Positions 7,160 to 16,289 of a DNA stretch of 64,000 bases are shown piece by piece. The DNA comes from Jeongeupia chitinilytica (GTDB lineage Bacteria > Pseudomonadota > Gammaproteobacteria > Burkholderiales > Chitinibacteraceae), in the NCBI RefSeq assembly GCF_014652315.1, contig NZ_BMYO01000001.1, positions 124,001 through 188,000 of the forward strand. Direction: 5' to 3'. Position 1 is the first letter of the stretch. Each line of letters begins with the position of its first letter. Both the position numbers and the translations under genes were made by a program. Below the pieces are notes generated by a model. The model had not been told where the DNA came from. It saw only the letters and a list, made by a program, of their open reading frames with translations, and did not search any database.

Positions 7160-7843
7160 TCAGGTACCTGCCGCATCGGCAATCAGCCGGGCGATCTCGA
7201 TCGGACGCGATACCAGCGATGCGTGACTGGCGGGCAGCGAAATGGTCGTTGCCTTCATTCGCCCGGCCATCCAGCGCTGGGCTTCCGGCGGGATCATGTG
7301 GTCGTTTTCCGAAACCTGGTACCAGGACGGAATCGTTTTCCACGCCGGCGTGGTCACCGTGTCCTCGAAACAGCGTCCGGCGATCGGTTTCTGTACCGCC
7401 GCCATCAGACGTGCTTCAACCTCGCTGCAGTCCTGCGCAAAGCTTTCCCTGAACAGGCCGCGTTCAATCCACAGGCCGTTGTCCCGCGGCCGTATGCTTT
7501 GTGCGCCCGACGGGGCCGCCTGCCGGGCGAAAATCCCGCCGAGGCTTTCACCGCTGTCGGGGGCGAAGGCCGCGACATAGACCAGCGCCTTGACGCGGGT
7601 GGCCGTCGACGCGGCTTCCGTGATCACGGCACCGCCGTAGGAATGGCCGACGAGGACGGTCGGCGTGTCCTGCATTGCCAGCAGGCTGCGTGTCACCGCG
7701 GCATCGTCGGCCAGCGAGGTCAGCGGCAACTGGGCTGCCGATACGTCGAAGCCGAGATCTTCGAGCAGGGGAATGACCCTGCTCCAGCTTGAGCCGTCCG
7801 CCCAAGCGCCATGTACCAGTACAACCCGGATGTTCGTTGCCAT
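7160..7843 (-). CDS. Alpha/beta hydrolase (esterase-like)
   Basis: Predicted cytoplasmic hydrolase of 227 residues with no signal peptide. It has the oxyanion segment LVHGAWADGSSW near residues 9-20, the nucleophile elbow GHSYGG, and a C-terminal catalytic His in ASHASLVSRP; VSENDHMIPP probably carries the acid. This set is typical of the EstC/salicylate-esterase-like branch often annotated only as alpha/beta hydrolase. Substrate unknown. It is a single gene between the tRNA terminator and divergent glpD. Confidence 0.8.
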   Translation of the reverse strand: MATNIRVVLVHGAWADGSSWSRVIPLLEDLGFDVSAAQLPLTSLADDAAVTRSLLAMQDTPTVLVGHSYGGAVITEAASTATRVKALVYVAAFAPDSGESLGGIFARQAAPSGAQSIRPRDNGLWIERGLFRESFAQDCSEVEARLMAAVQKPIAGRCFEDTVTTPAWKTIPSWYQVSENDHMIPPEAQRWMAGRMKATTISLPASHASLVSRPIEIARLIADAAGT

Positions 7844-8054
7844 GTCGCTACTCCCAAGGTGCGACGGGCTGTCGCACCGATCGTGTCAGCTTAGCAAGGC
7901 GGGCGGGTCGCTGGCGGGATTGGCGCGGTCAGCCGTCGGAACGGGGGCGGTTAGCTGAATCAACCGAATCAAATTTTCGCCCCCCGACTGGTAGTCGAAG
8001 TTCCGATGACTACACTTTGAGCAGATCAAATCGTCGAGTGGTCCGAAACCCGCC

Positions 8055-9596
8055 ATGAACAGATTGCCCGGTCTTCCTTCCTGCGACCTGCTGATCGTCG
8101 GTGGCGGCATCAACGGTGCCGGCATCGCACGCGATGCGGCAGGGCGGGGGCTGAACGTGGTGTTGTGCGAGCAGGACGACCTGGCCGGGCATACCTCGTC
8201 GGCCAGCACCAAGCTGATCCATGGTGGTCTGCGCTATCTGGAACACCGCGAATTCGCGCTGGTGCGCAAATCCTTGCAGGAGCGTGAAACGCTGCTGCGC
8301 CTTGCACCACACATCGTCCGGCCACTGCGTTTCGTCATGCCCCACGACGCGAACCAGCGCCCGGCCTGGCTGATCCGGACGGGCCTCTTCCTCTACGACC
8401 ACCTTGCCGGTCGGCAACTGCTGCCGGGTTCGGCGCGCGTTGCGCTGGCCCGGCATCCGGCCGGGCGGGGCCTCAAGTCCGGATTCCGGACCGGATTCAC
8501 CTATTCGGACGGCTGGGTCGACGACGCGCGTCTCGTGGTGCTGAATGCGCTCGACGCCAGCGAGCGTGGCGCCCGGATCCTCACGCGGACGCGCTGCCGC
8601 GGCATCGTGCGCGAGGCCGATCACTGGCTTGCGACGCTGCAGCAGCAGGACGGCAGCACGCTGCAGCTGGCGGCGCGGGCGATCGTCAACGCCACCGGCC
8701 CCTGGGCCGGCGACTTTGCCAGCCCGACGGACCCGGCGGCGGCGCGCCAGGGGCTGCGGCTGGTCAAGGGCAGCCACATCGTCGTGCGCAAGCTGTTCGA
8801 CCATCCGTACGCTTACGTCTTTCAGAATCCGGACCGCCGCATCCTCTTCGCGATTCCCTTCCTGCGTGATTTCACGCTGATCGGTACCACCGACGTCGAC
8901 TTCAGTGGCGACCCGGCGACGGTGGCGATCGATGCCGGCGAAGAGCGCTACCTGTGCGAAATGGCCAGCCGCTATTTCGACAAACCGGTTACCCCGGCGC
9001 AGATCGTCTGGCGCTACTCGGGTGTGCGGCCGCTGCTCGACGACGAAAGCCGCACTGCGTCGGTGGTGACACGCGACTACCGGCTGCAGTTCGAACCGCC
9101 CGGCCTGCTGCACGTCCGGGGCGGCAAGCTCACGACCTACCGCCGTCTGGCCGAAGAGGCCATGCACATTCTCCAGCCGCACCTTGGTCATCGCGCGCCG
9201 GACTGGACCGCGGGGCAACCGTTGCCCGGCGGCGATATCGACACGCCCGGCACCCTGAGCGCGGTCCCGGATTTCGACGCCTTCCTCGCCCGTTTCCAGT
9301 CGCACTACCGCTGGCTGCCCGATTCGCTGGCCGAGCGTTACTGCCGCCAGTACGGCAGCCGGGCGGCACGGGTCATCGGCGACGCCGTTTCCGTGCCGCA
9401 GCTCGGGCTGGAGCTGGTTCCCGGCCTGTACGAGGCGGAAGCCTGCTACCTGATCGAACATGAATGGGCACAAACCAGCGACGACCTGCTGTGGCGCCGC
9501 ACCAAGCTAGGCCTGCGTTGCCTGCAGGGCGATGTCGAACGGCTGACTGCCTGGCTGGATCGGCGGGCCGCCACGATGACTGGGGTGGCGGCCTGA
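8055..9596 (+). CDS. glpD: Aerobic glycerol-3-phosphate dehydrogenase GlpD
   Basis: FAD enzyme that oxidises sn-glycerol-3-phosphate to dihydroxyacetone phosphate and feeds electrons to quinone at the inner membrane. 513 residues, close to E. coli GlpD (501). The FAD-binding motif DLLIVGGGINGAGIARDAAGRG lies at about residues 12-33, followed by TSSASTKLIHGGLRYLE and a GTTDVDFSGDP segment. It lies upstream of glpK and tpiA on the same strand; a hairpin at 9673-9700 separates it from glpK. No glpR or glpF is present in the window. Confidence 0.95.
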   Translation: MNRLPGLPSCDLLIVGGGINGAGIARDAAGRGLNVVLCEQDDLAGHTSSASTKLIHGGLRYLEHREFALVRKSLQERETLLRLAPHIVRPLRFVMPHDANQRPAWLIRTGLFLYDHLAGRQLLPGSARVALARHPAGRGLKSGFRTGFTYSDGWVDDARLVVLNALDASERGARILTRTRCRGIVREADHWLATLQQQDGSTLQLAARAIVNATGPWAGDFASPTDPAAARQGLRLVKGSHIVVRKLFDHPYAYVFQNPDRRILFAIPFLRDFTLIGTTDVDFSGDPATVAIDAGEERYLCEMASRYFDKPVTPAQIVWRYSGVRPLLDDESRTASVVTRDYRLQFEPPGLLHVRGGKLTTYRRLAEEAMHILQPHLGHRAPDWTAGQPLPGGDIDTPGTLSAVPDFDAFLARFQSHYRWLPDSLAERYCRQYGSRAARVIGDAVSVPQLGLELVPGLYEAEACYLIEHEWAQTSDDLLWRRTKLGLRCLQGDVERLTAWLDRRAATMTGVAA

Positions 9597-9672
9597 TGCG
9601 TCGGCGGGCTTGGCGGGCCGGGACAGCCAGTCGCGCGAGGCGACGAAGGCTGGCGGATGGCGTAAAAAAGGG

Positions 9673-9706
9673 GTGCCGGGAAGCCTGATATTCCCGGCGC
9701 GTTTCT
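9673..9706 (+). terminator. Hairpin between glpD and glpK
   Basis: Stem GCCGGGAA/TTCCCGGC (9675-9682 and 9691-9698, extendable by two pairs) with an 8-base loop, followed by GTTTCTT. It may end glpD transcripts or attenuate read-through into glpK. Confidence 0.55.
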
Positions 9707-9758
9707 TCGGGCCGGCGCGTAGAGTCGACGGCTCGTCAATGCAAGCAAAGGATGGGGC

Positions 9759-11264
9759 ATGCCGTATCTGATGGCGCTGGACCAGGGCACGTCGAGTTCG
9801 CGTGCGGTGATCTTCAATGAGCGCGGCGAGATCGTCTCCAGCGCGCAGCGCGAGTTCACCCAGCATTTTCCGCAGCCGGGCTGGGTCGAGCACAACCCGC
9901 AGGAAATCTGGCAAAGCCAGCTGCAGACCTGCCGCGAGGCGATCGCCAGGGCCGGCGTCCGCACCACCGACATCGCGGCACTGGGGATCACCAACCAGCG
10001 CGAAACCACACTGCTCTGGGACAGAAAGACCGGCGAGCCGGTTTTCAATGCCATTGTCTGGCAGGACCGCCGTACCGAAGTGCTGTGCGATGCCTTGCGC
10101 GAGGCCGGGCTGGAAGCCGCGGTGAGCAGCAAGACCGGCCTCGTGATCGATCCGTATTTTTCCGCCACCAAGGTGCGCTGGCTGCTTGACCAGATTCCCG
10201 GCGTGCGGCAGCGCGCCGAGCGCGGCGAACTCGCTTTCGGCACCGTCGACAGCTGGCTCGTCTGGAAGCTGACCGGCGGACGCCTGCATGTCACCGACGT
10301 GACCAATGCCTCCAGAACGATGCTGTTCAACATCCATACCCGGACTTGGGACGACGAGCTGCTGGCCGCGCTCGGCATTCCGGCATCGTTGTTGCCCGAT
10401 GTCTTCCCGTCCAGCCACATCCACGGCGTCACCGAGCCCGAATGGTTCGGCGCACCGGTACGCATTGCCGGCATCGCCGGCGATCAGCAGGCCGCGCTGT
10501 TCGGCCAGGCATGTTTTACCCGCGGCCAGGCCAAGAACACCTACGGCACCGGCTGCTTCATCCTGATGCATACCGGCGAATCGGCGGCCGTGTCGCAGAA
10601 CGGCCTGATCAGCACCGCCGCGTGCAGTGTCGGCGCCGCGCCGCACTACGCGCTCGAAGGCAGCGTCTTCATCGGCGGTGCGGTGGTGCAATGGCTGCGA
10701 GACGGGCTCAAGGCGATTTCGAGTTCGTCCGACATCGAGAGCCTGGCGTTTTCGGTCCCCGACGCCGGTGGCGTGGTGTTCGTGCCGTCGTTCACCGGTC
10801 TGGGCGCGCCATACTGGGTGCCGACGGCGCAGGGCGCCATCGTCGGCCTGAGCCGCGGTACCACGGTCGCCCACGTTGCGCGTGCCGCGCTGGAGTCGAT
10901 CGCCTTCCAGAGCACGTCGGTGCTGGCCGCGATGCAGCGCGATGCGGTGTCGCCGATCGGCGAACTGCGTGTCGACGGCGGTGCGGCGGCCAACAACCTG
11001 CTGCTGCAGTTCCAGGCCGACCTGCTCGGCATTCCGGTGGTGCGGCCAAAGGTGATCGAATCGACAGCGCTCGGTGCGGCCTACCTTGCCGGGCTGGCCG
11101 TCGGCCTGTTCGGCAGCGAGGCCGAACTCGATGCGCAGCGACAGGTCGACCGGACCTTCGTCCCGTCGATCAGCCGGGACGAGGCGGCGCAGCGGATGGC
11201 GCAGTGGGAGGTCGCGGTCGAGCAGGCGATGCTGCCGGCCAGACGTGCGGCCGGGCCGGCTTGA
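9759..11264 (+). CDS. glpK: Glycerol kinase GlpK
   Basis: Phosphorylates glycerol with ATP to sn-glycerol-3-phosphate in the cytoplasm. The 501 residues match E. coli GlpK (502). Diagnostic FGGY-kinase segments: [20 protein letters not shown] at the N-terminus, [44 protein letters not shown], and [26 protein letters not shown] ribosome binding site (AAAGGATGGGG) precedes the ATG. tpiA follows after 10 bases and is clearly co-transcribed, so glycerol is carried through to glyceraldehyde-3-phosphate by one locus together with glpD. Confidence 0.96.
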   Translation: MPYLMALDQGTSSSRAVIFNERGEIVSSAQREFTQHFPQPGWVEHNPQEIWQSQLQTCREAIARAGVRTTDIAALGITNQRETTLLWDRKTGEPVFNAIVWQDRRTEVLCDALREAGLEAAVSSKTGLVIDPYFSATKVRWLLDQIPGVRQRAERGELAFGTVDSWLVWKLTGGRLHVTDVTNASRTMLFNIHTRTWDDELLAALGIPASLLPDVFPSSHIHGVTEPEWFGAPVRIAGIAGDQQAALFGQACFTRGQAKNTYGTGCFILMHTGESAAVSQNGLISTAACSVGAAPHYALEGSVFIGGAVVQWLRDGLKAISSSSDIESLAFSVPDAGGVVFVPSFTGLGAPYWVPTAQGAIVGLSRGTTVAHVARAALESIAFQSTSVLAAMQRDAVSPIGELRVDGGAAANNLLLQFQADLLGIPVVRPKVIESTALGAAYLAGLAVGLFGSEAELDAQRQVDRTFVPSISRDEAAQRMAQWEVAVEQAMLPARRAAGPA

Positions 11265-11274
11265 GGAGGACGCG

Positions 11275-12024
11275 ATGCGGCCGCAATGGGTGATCGGCAA
11301 CTGGAAAATGAACGGCGGCCTGGCTGCCAATCAGGCCCTGCTGGCCGGCGTGCTCGATGCGGCCAGGCTGGTCGGGTCCGTCCGCATCGGCGTCAGTGCG
11401 CCGTTTCCCTACCTGCTGCAGTGCCAGCAAATGCTGGGCGAGTCGAGCGTGGTCTGGGGGGCGCAGGACATTTCCGCCGAAATCGGCGGGGCGTTCACCG
11501 GCGAGGTCAGCGGCGCGATGCTGTCCGATTTCGATTGCGGCATCGTCATCGTCGGGCATTCGGAACGGCGCATCTATCACGGGGAATCCGAGGGCCGTGT
11601 GGCCGAAAAGGCGCTGCGCGCGGTCGAGAACGGCATGCGCCCGGTGTTCTGCATCGGCGAAACGCAGGCCCAGCACGACGCCGGGGAAACCGAAGCGGTG
11701 CTCGCGCGGCAATTGTCGCCGCTGTTCGTGCTGCTGAACGACACGCGACTGGCGATGGTCATCGTCGCCTATGAGCCCGTGTGGGCGATCGGTACCGGCA
11801 AGACGCCGACGCCGGAGGGCGCGCAGGCCGTGCACCGGTTCATCCGCACGCAGCTGGCGGCGCACGGGCTGGCCGACACGCTGCCGGTCATCTACGGCGG
11901 CAGCGTCAAGCCGGACAATGCCGCGCGCTTTTTTGCCCAGCCCGACATCGACGGCGGGCTGATTGGCGGCGCGTCGCTCGATGCCGCCGAGTTTCTCGCC
12001 ATCGTCAAAGCAGCGCAGCGCTGA
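11275..12024 (+). CDS. tpiA: Triosephosphate isomerase
   Basis: Interconverts dihydroxyacetone phosphate and glyceraldehyde-3-phosphate. The start at 11275 follows a strong GAGGAGGA site and begins directly with the family N-terminus (WVIGNWKMNG, catalytic Lys). Further catalytic motifs: GHSERR (His), AYEPVWAIGTGKTPT (Glu), and YGGSVKPDN with the GGLIGGASLD phosphate-binding end. 249 residues is normal. In many betaproteobacteria the housekeeping tpiA sits beside secG, so this copy 10 bases behind glpK could be a glycerol-dedicated paralogue; the window cannot show whether another copy exists. Confidence 0.94.
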   Translation: MRPQWVIGNWKMNGGLAANQALLAGVLDAARLVGSVRIGVSAPFPYLLQCQQMLGESSVVWGAQDISAEIGGAFTGEVSGAMLSDFDCGIVIVGHSERRIYHGESEGRVAEKALRAVENGMRPVFCIGETQAQHDAGETEAVLARQLSPLFVLLNDTRLAMVIVAYEPVWAIGTGKTPTPEGAQAVHRFIRTQLAAHGLADTLPVIYGGSVKPDNAARFFAQPDIDGGLIGGASLDAAEFLAIVKAAQR

Positions 12025-12167
12025 TCGCATGCAGCGCGCGGCCAATGTCCTTGGGGCACGTCCTGCGGTCGAAAATCGACGCTGCCGGCAGGGCGGGTGC
12101 AACGCGGACGGTCGGATCACGACGGCAAGCGTGCACGACGCCGCCAGCAGGATCGGACTGGCTGCGC

Positions 12168-13538
12168 TCAGCCGAGCGGCAGCGTCAGCACGACGGTCAG
12201 CCCGCCGCCGGGACGGTCGGCAAGCGTGATTTCGCCGCCGTGGCTGCGCGCCGTCGCCCGGGCGATCGCCAGACCGAGCCCGCTGCCGCCGGTGTGGCGC
12301 GCGCGCGAGGCTTCGAGCCGCACATAGGGCTCGAACACGCGTTCGCGGTCGGCCTCGGGAATGCCCGGGCCATGATCGCCGATGCGGATTTCCAGCGTGT
12401 CGCCTTGCTCGCTCACGTCGACGGCAATCTGCGGTCCGCCGTAGCGGCGGGCATTGTCGAGCAGGTTGGAGAGGCAGCGCCGCAATGCCAGCGGCCGTCC
12501 GGTCAGCGGCCGGCGGGTCCCGCCGTTCAGTACCGGTTCGGCGCCCAGTGCCTCCATGTCTTCGATCACGCCGTCGAGCAAGGCGGTCACATTGATCTTC
12601 ACGGTCTTCTCGCTGCTGGCATCGGCGCGCAGGAAGGCCAGTGTGTTGTCGATCATCTCGTCCATCTCGAGCAGGTCGTGCTCGATGTCGCCCTTGAGCC
12701 TGGCATCGTCGAGCTTTTCCAGTCGCAGCCGCACCCGGGTGATCGGCAGGCGCAGATCGTGCGAGACGCCGGCCAGCGTCTGCGCGCGGGTTTCCAGATA
12801 GCGCTTGAGTTCGCGCTGCATCGCGTTGAAGGCGCGCGCCGCGTCGGCGACTTCCTGCGGGCCGGTTTCCTGCAGCGGCGGCTGGTCGAGGTTCTTGGCC
12901 AGACCGGTGGCGGCGGCGGCAAACATCGCCAGCGGCCGGGTCAGCCGGCGCACCGCCCAGAACGACAGCAGGCTGACCGCGGCGCCGACCAGCAGCAGCC
13001 AGCCGAGCAGCCGGTAGGGGTCCTGCCGGCTCGATTGCGGGATCGCGAAACTGAACGTCGCCACGCTGCCGTCGCCGAGGCGGGCCTGGGTCTGCACGAA
13101 TACCAGCGGCATCGGCTTGGGCGGGCCTTCGCGTTCGGTCATGCGCGGCCGCCGGTGATGGTCGTACGGTGCGCTCTTGAGCGAGAGCACCTGGAACGGG
13201 GTCGACAGCTTGTCGTGCAGGACTTCGGCGAAGGCATCGGCATCCTCGCCGGGTGTTCCGACCGGCGTTTTCCACGGCTCGGCCAGCGTCAGGTGGGTCG
13301 GCGGAGCGTCGAGCACCCGCACCAGGCGCTCGCGCTCGCCGGCCGGCGTTTCGTTCAGCACCGACACGATGTCGGCGATCCGCTGCGCGGCGTATTCGCC
13401 GCGGATGAAGCGCGTGTAGCGCAGCCGGTCCTGCATCACCAGCCACATGCCGGCGAGGTTGGCGACGATCAGGCCGATCATCAGCGCCAGCACGAGCTGT
13501 CCCAGCAAGGTCCTGGGGCCGGGCCACCAGCGGCTCAT
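12168..13538 (-). CDS. EnvZ-type sensor histidine kinase with altered H-box
   Basis: Membrane sensor kinase of 456 residues, partner of the regulator encoded just upstream (4-base overlap). Membrane helices at about 11-34 and 176-197 flank a periplasmic sensor of about 140 residues; then HAMP, the dimerisation/phosphoacceptor helix with His260 (GVSHDLRLP), and an ATPase domain with N box (SNLLDNARRYG), GDHGPGIP, and G boxes (GGSGLGLAI). EnvZ-class kinases normally read HDLRTP: the Thr four residues after His supports phosphatase activity. Here that position is Leu264, so dephosphorylation of the partner may be weakened. The gene context (Spy/CpxP-like gene, RND efflux) suggests envelope-stress sensing. 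Confidence 0.9.
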   Translation of the reverse strand: MSRWWPGPRTLLGQLVLALMIGLIVANLAGMWLVMQDRLRYTRFIRGEYAAQRIADIVSVLNETPAGERERLVRVLDAPPTHLTLAEPWKTPVGTPGEDADAFAEVLHDKLSTPFQVLSLKSAPYDHHRRPRMTEREGPPKPMPLVFVQTQARLGDGSVATFSFAIPQSSRQDPYRLLGWLLLVGAAVSLLSFWAVRRLTRPLAMFAAAATGLAKNLDQPPLQETGPQEVADAARAFNAMQRELKRYLETRAQTLAGVSHDLRLPITRVRLRLEKLDDARLKGDIEHDLLEMDEMIDNTLAFLRADASSEKTVKINVTALLDGVIEDMEALGAEPVLNGGTRRPLTGRPLALRRCLSNLLDNARRYGGPQIAVDVSEQGDTLEIRIGDHGPGIPEADRERVFEPYVRLEASRARHTGGSGLGLAIARATARSHGGEITLADRPGGGLTVVLTLPLG

Positions 13539-14248
13539 GCGCGGCGCTCCACCGTCGTCGCCAGCACATAGCCCTCGCTGCGTACGGTCTTGATCAGTAC
13601 CGGTTCGCGCGCGTCGTCGCCGAGGCGGCGGCGCAGCCGGCTGATCATCACGTCGATGGTCCGGTCGAACGGCCCGGATTCGCGCCCGGCGAGCACGTCC
13701 ATCAGCTGGTCGCGCGACAGCACGCGGTTGGCGTTTTCGGCCAGCGCCGACAGCAGGCGGAATTCGCCGCTCGACAGTGGCGTGACGACGCCGTCGCTGC
13801 CGACCAGATGCCGTGCGCCGAGGTCCAGCGTCCAGCCGGCAAAGGCCAGCTCGCGTACGGTTTTCTCGTCGCCGCCGCGCTCGTGCGCCCGCCGCAGGAT
13901 GCTCTTGATCCGCGCCAGCAGCTCGCGCGGGTTGAACGGTTTGGGCAGGTAGTCGTCGGCCCCCATTTCCAGACCGATGATGCGGTCGAGCTCGTCGCCG
14001 CGCGCGGTGAGCATCAGGATCGGTACGGTCGATTCGGCGCGCAGGTTGCGGCACAGGGTCAGGCCGTCGTCGCCGGGCAGCATCAGGTCGAGGATGACGA
14101 GGTCGAAAGTGCCGGCGGCCAGTGCGGCGGCCATGGCCTTGCCGTCGGCGGCCTCGGTGACGTCGAACCCCTGGTCACCCAGATAGCCCGAGAGCAGGGT
14201 GCGCAGGTCGGCGTCGTCGTCGACGACGAGCAGCGATTTGGCGTGCAT
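13535..14248 (-). CDS. OmpR-family response regulator
   Basis: DNA-binding regulator of 237 residues. The receiver domain has acidic residues (VVDDD), phosphoacceptor Asp54 (VILDLMLPGDDG), Thr81 and Lys103 (PKPFNPREL); the sequence is notably OmpR-like in this part. The C-terminal winged helix ends LIKTVRSEGYVLA. The start at 14248 (MHAKSLLVVDDD) was chosen because it leaves no extension before the receiver; frames beginning further upstream are intergenic. Its 3' end overlaps the kinase start by 4 bases. Three TTTAC repeats in the divergent region are the likely binding site for itself and the neighbouring Spy-like gene. Confidence 0.93.
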   Translation of the reverse strand: MHAKSLLVVDDDADLRTLLSGYLGDQGFDVTEAADGKAMAAALAAGTFDLVILDLMLPGDDGLTLCRNLRAESTVPILMLTARGDELDRIIGLEMGADDYLPKPFNPRELLARIKSILRRAHERGGDEKTVRELAFAGWTLDLGARHLVGSDGVVTPLSSGEFRLLSALAENANRVLSRDQLMDVLAGRESGPFDRTIDVMISRLRRRLGDDAREPVLIKTVRSEGYVLATTVERRA

Positions 14249-14322
14249 GTTCAAGCCCCGGTAGTCCATTCTGGTCCAAGGATAACGCCCGCGCGTGACC
14301 CGGGGGCGCATGTGGCAGCGTG

Positions 14323-14348
14323 TTTACCGGGTTTTACATCCTGTTTAC
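14323..14348. promoter_or_regulatory. Three TTTAC direct repeats, candidate response-regulator operator
   Basis: TTTAC at 14323-14327, 14333-14337 and 14344-14348, with spacers of 5 and 6 bases. On the minus strand the first two read GTAAA-N5-GTAAA, the published E. coli CpxR box layout. The helical-turn spacing fits tandem binding by an OmpR/PhoB-family regulator between the two-component genes and the Spy/CpxP-like gene. Confidence 0.6.
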
Positions 14349-14429
14349 AAAAAGCGCGTTTGTGCGCAAACACGGTTCACATCCCCGCGGTGTAATGGCC
14401 TCGCTCTCAACGAGAAGGAGAAACCGAAC

Positions 14430-14942
14430 ATGAAACGCAATCGCCAGATCGTCTCCAGCCTTGTCGCAGCACTGCTGCTTGGTTCTGCCGCATCGGCCAT
14501 GGCCGCGCCGCCGGCCAGCGCTCCGGACGCTGCGCGCGGCTGGGGGCAGCACCAGCGCATGAGCCCGGAACAATGGCAGCAGATGACCGATGCCCGTCTC
14601 GCCAAAATGGCCGAAAAGCTGAAGATCACCCCGGCCCAGCAGGGTGCATGGGATGCCTACGCCAAGAGCTTCCGTGACACCTTCACACAGCCGCCGGCCC
14701 GCCAGAAGCAGGACGGCATTGCTGCCGCCGAGCAGCTGCGCCAGCGCGCTGCGATGATGCAGGAACACGCCAGGCGCACGCTGCAGCTGGCCGACGCGAC
14801 CGAAACGCTGGCCAAATCGCTGACGCCGGAGCAGAACAAGACGCTTGACGCGATGGTCGGCCGCTTCGGCCCCGGCATGCACCACAAGGGCATGCACGGC
14901 CCGCGTGGCGCCCGTCCGGTGCCGGCTGACGCAACCAGGTAA
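14430..14942 (+). CDS. Spy/CpxP-family periplasmic protein
   Basis: Secreted protein of 170 residues with a signal peptide (MKRNRQIVSSLVAALLLGSAASAMA) and a helical body. It carries LTxxQ-type motifs typical of Spy/CpxP chaperones (LKITPAQQGAWDAYAKSF near residue 65; SLTPEQNKTLDAMV near 135) and ends in a His/Gly/Met-rich stretch (GPGMHHKGMHGPRGAR) that could bind metal. The start follows a GAGAAGGAG site. Such proteins prevent misfolding in the periplasm or modulate a Cpx-like sensor. Its divergent position from the two-component genes, with TTTAC repeats between, mirrors cpxP-cpxRA. Confidence 0.8.
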   Translation: MKRNRQIVSSLVAALLLGSAASAMAAPPASAPDAARGWGQHQRMSPEQWQQMTDARLAKMAEKLKITPAQQGAWDAYAKSFRDTFTQPPARQKQDGIAAAEQLRQRAAMMQEHARRTLQLADATETLAKSLTPEQNKTLDAMVGRFGPGMHHKGMHGPRGARPVPADATR

Positions 14943-14966
14943 GCGTTGTCATTCCCGTTGTAGCCA

Positions 14967-14990
14967 GGGCCGTCGTACGACGGCCCGTTT
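14967..14990 (+). terminator. Palindromic terminator after the Spy-like gene
   Basis: Perfect 20-base palindrome at 14967-14986 (arms GGGCCGTCG and CGACGGCCC around TA) followed by GTTT. Likely a terminator, though the T-tract is short. Confidence 0.6.
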
Positions 14991-15028
14991 CCACGTTTAA
15001 ACTAGCCGATTTGCTTACGGATTCCTCC

Positions 15029-16258
15029 ATGTCCAACGCTGCCCCAGAAGCCCGTCCGTCACACCGTCGCTGGTGGATTGCCGCGATCATCGTCGTGCTC
15101 GCCGGCGGCGGCTGGTTGCTGAGCCGCGAGGCGCCGCCGCAAGGCGCCAAGCCGGGCGGCCGCGGCGGCATGGGCATGAGCGGCCCGCAACCGGTACAGG
15201 CAAAGCCGGTGGTCAAGGGCGAGATGCCGGTGATCCTGTCCGGGCTCGGCACGGTGACCGCGGCCAATACCGTGATCGTGCGCAGCCAGGTCGACGGCCA
15301 GCTGATGAAGCTGCATTTCACCGAAGGCCAGGTCGTCAGGCAGGGGCAACTGCTGGCCGAGATCGACCCGCGGCCGTTCCAGGTCGCGCTGACGCAGGCC
15401 GAGGGCCAGATGGCCAAGGACATGGCGCTGCTGGCCAACGCCCGTGCCGATCTGGCGCGCTACCAGCAACTGCTGAAGCAGGAATCGATCGCCAAGCAGC
15501 AGGTCGACGCGCAGGTCGCGCTGGTCGGCCAGTACGAAGGCGCAATCAAGGCCGACCAGGGGGCGATCGATGCCGCCAGACTCAATCTCACCTACTCGCG
15601 CGTCACCGCGCCGGTCGCCGGCCGTGTCGGCCTGCGCCAGGTCGACCCGGGGAATCTGGTCAAGTCCGGCGATACCAACGGGCTGGTGGTGATCACCACC
15701 GTGGCGCCGATCAATGTGCTGTTCACGCTGCCCGAGGCGCAGCTGTCGCAGGTGCTGGCACCGCTGAACCAGGGCGAAACGCTGCCGGTCGAAGCGTGGG
15801 ATCGCGGCCTGAGCAAGGCGATTGCCACCGGCAAGCTGCTGACGATCGACAACCAGATCGATACCACCACCGGCACGGTCAAACTCAAGGCGCAGTTCGC
15901 CAACGACGACGGCATGCTGTTTCCGAACCAGTTCGTCAATGCGCGGATCAAGGTCGCCGACCTCAAGGACGTGGCGATCGCGCCGTCCGCGGCGATCCAG
16001 CACGGCAGCCAGGGCAGTTTCGTCTGGGTCGTCGGCGCCGACGGCAAGGTCACGCAGCGCGTGGTCAAGACCGGTCCCGCACAGGGCGAGCGCATCGTCA
16101 TTACCGAAGGCGTCGCGCCGGGCGACAAGGTCGTCACCGACGGCGCCGACCGCCTGCGCGACGGCGCCGCAGTCGAGGTGGTCGATCCGAACAAGCGCAA
16201 CGCCAGCGGTACCGCGTCGCGCCCGCAAGGCCGTCGTCACCACAAGGCCGAACAATGA
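15029..16258 (+). CDS. mdtA: RND efflux periplasmic adaptor, MdtA-like
   Basis: Membrane fusion protein of 409 residues (E. coli MdtA 415) that links the inner-membrane RND pump to the outer membrane channel. The N-terminal anchor is WWIAAIIVVLAGGGWLL; then a lipoyl/barrel half ([36 protein letters not shown]), an alpha-hairpin of about residues 110-190, and NLTYSRVTAPVAGRVGLRQVDPGN. The His/Arg-rich C-terminus (GRRHHKAEQ) is ordinary for the family. It is the first gene of a four-gene operon; the ATG at 15029 is preferred over the TTG at 15011. Confidence 0.88.
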   Translation: MSNAAPEARPSHRRWWIAAIIVVLAGGGWLLSREAPPQGAKPGGRGGMGMSGPQPVQAKPVVKGEMPVILSGLGTVTAANTVIVRSQVDGQLMKLHFTEGQVVRQGQLLAEIDPRPFQVALTQAEGQMAKDMALLANARADLARYQQLLKQESIAKQQVDAQVALVGQYEGAIKADQGAIDAARLNLTYSRVTAPVAGRVGLRQVDPGNLVKSGDTNGLVVITTVAPINVLFTLPEAQLSQVLAPLNQGETLPVEAWDRGLSKAIATGKLLTIDNQIDTTTGTVKLKAQFANDDGMLFPNQFVNARIKVADLKDVAIAPSAAIQHGSQGSFVWVVGADGKVTQRVVKTGPAQGERIVITEGVAPGDKVVTDGADRLRDGAAVEVVDPNKRNASGTASRPQGRRHHKAEQ

Positions 16259-16289
16259 TGCATCGCGCCTGTACCTGCGGGGCTGACGC

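Noticed and set aside
12025..12167. Intergenic segment between tpiA and the sensor kinase
   Set aside because: Searched for a small gene, clear terminator or repeat; only weak GC-rich hairpins were found, nothing reportable.
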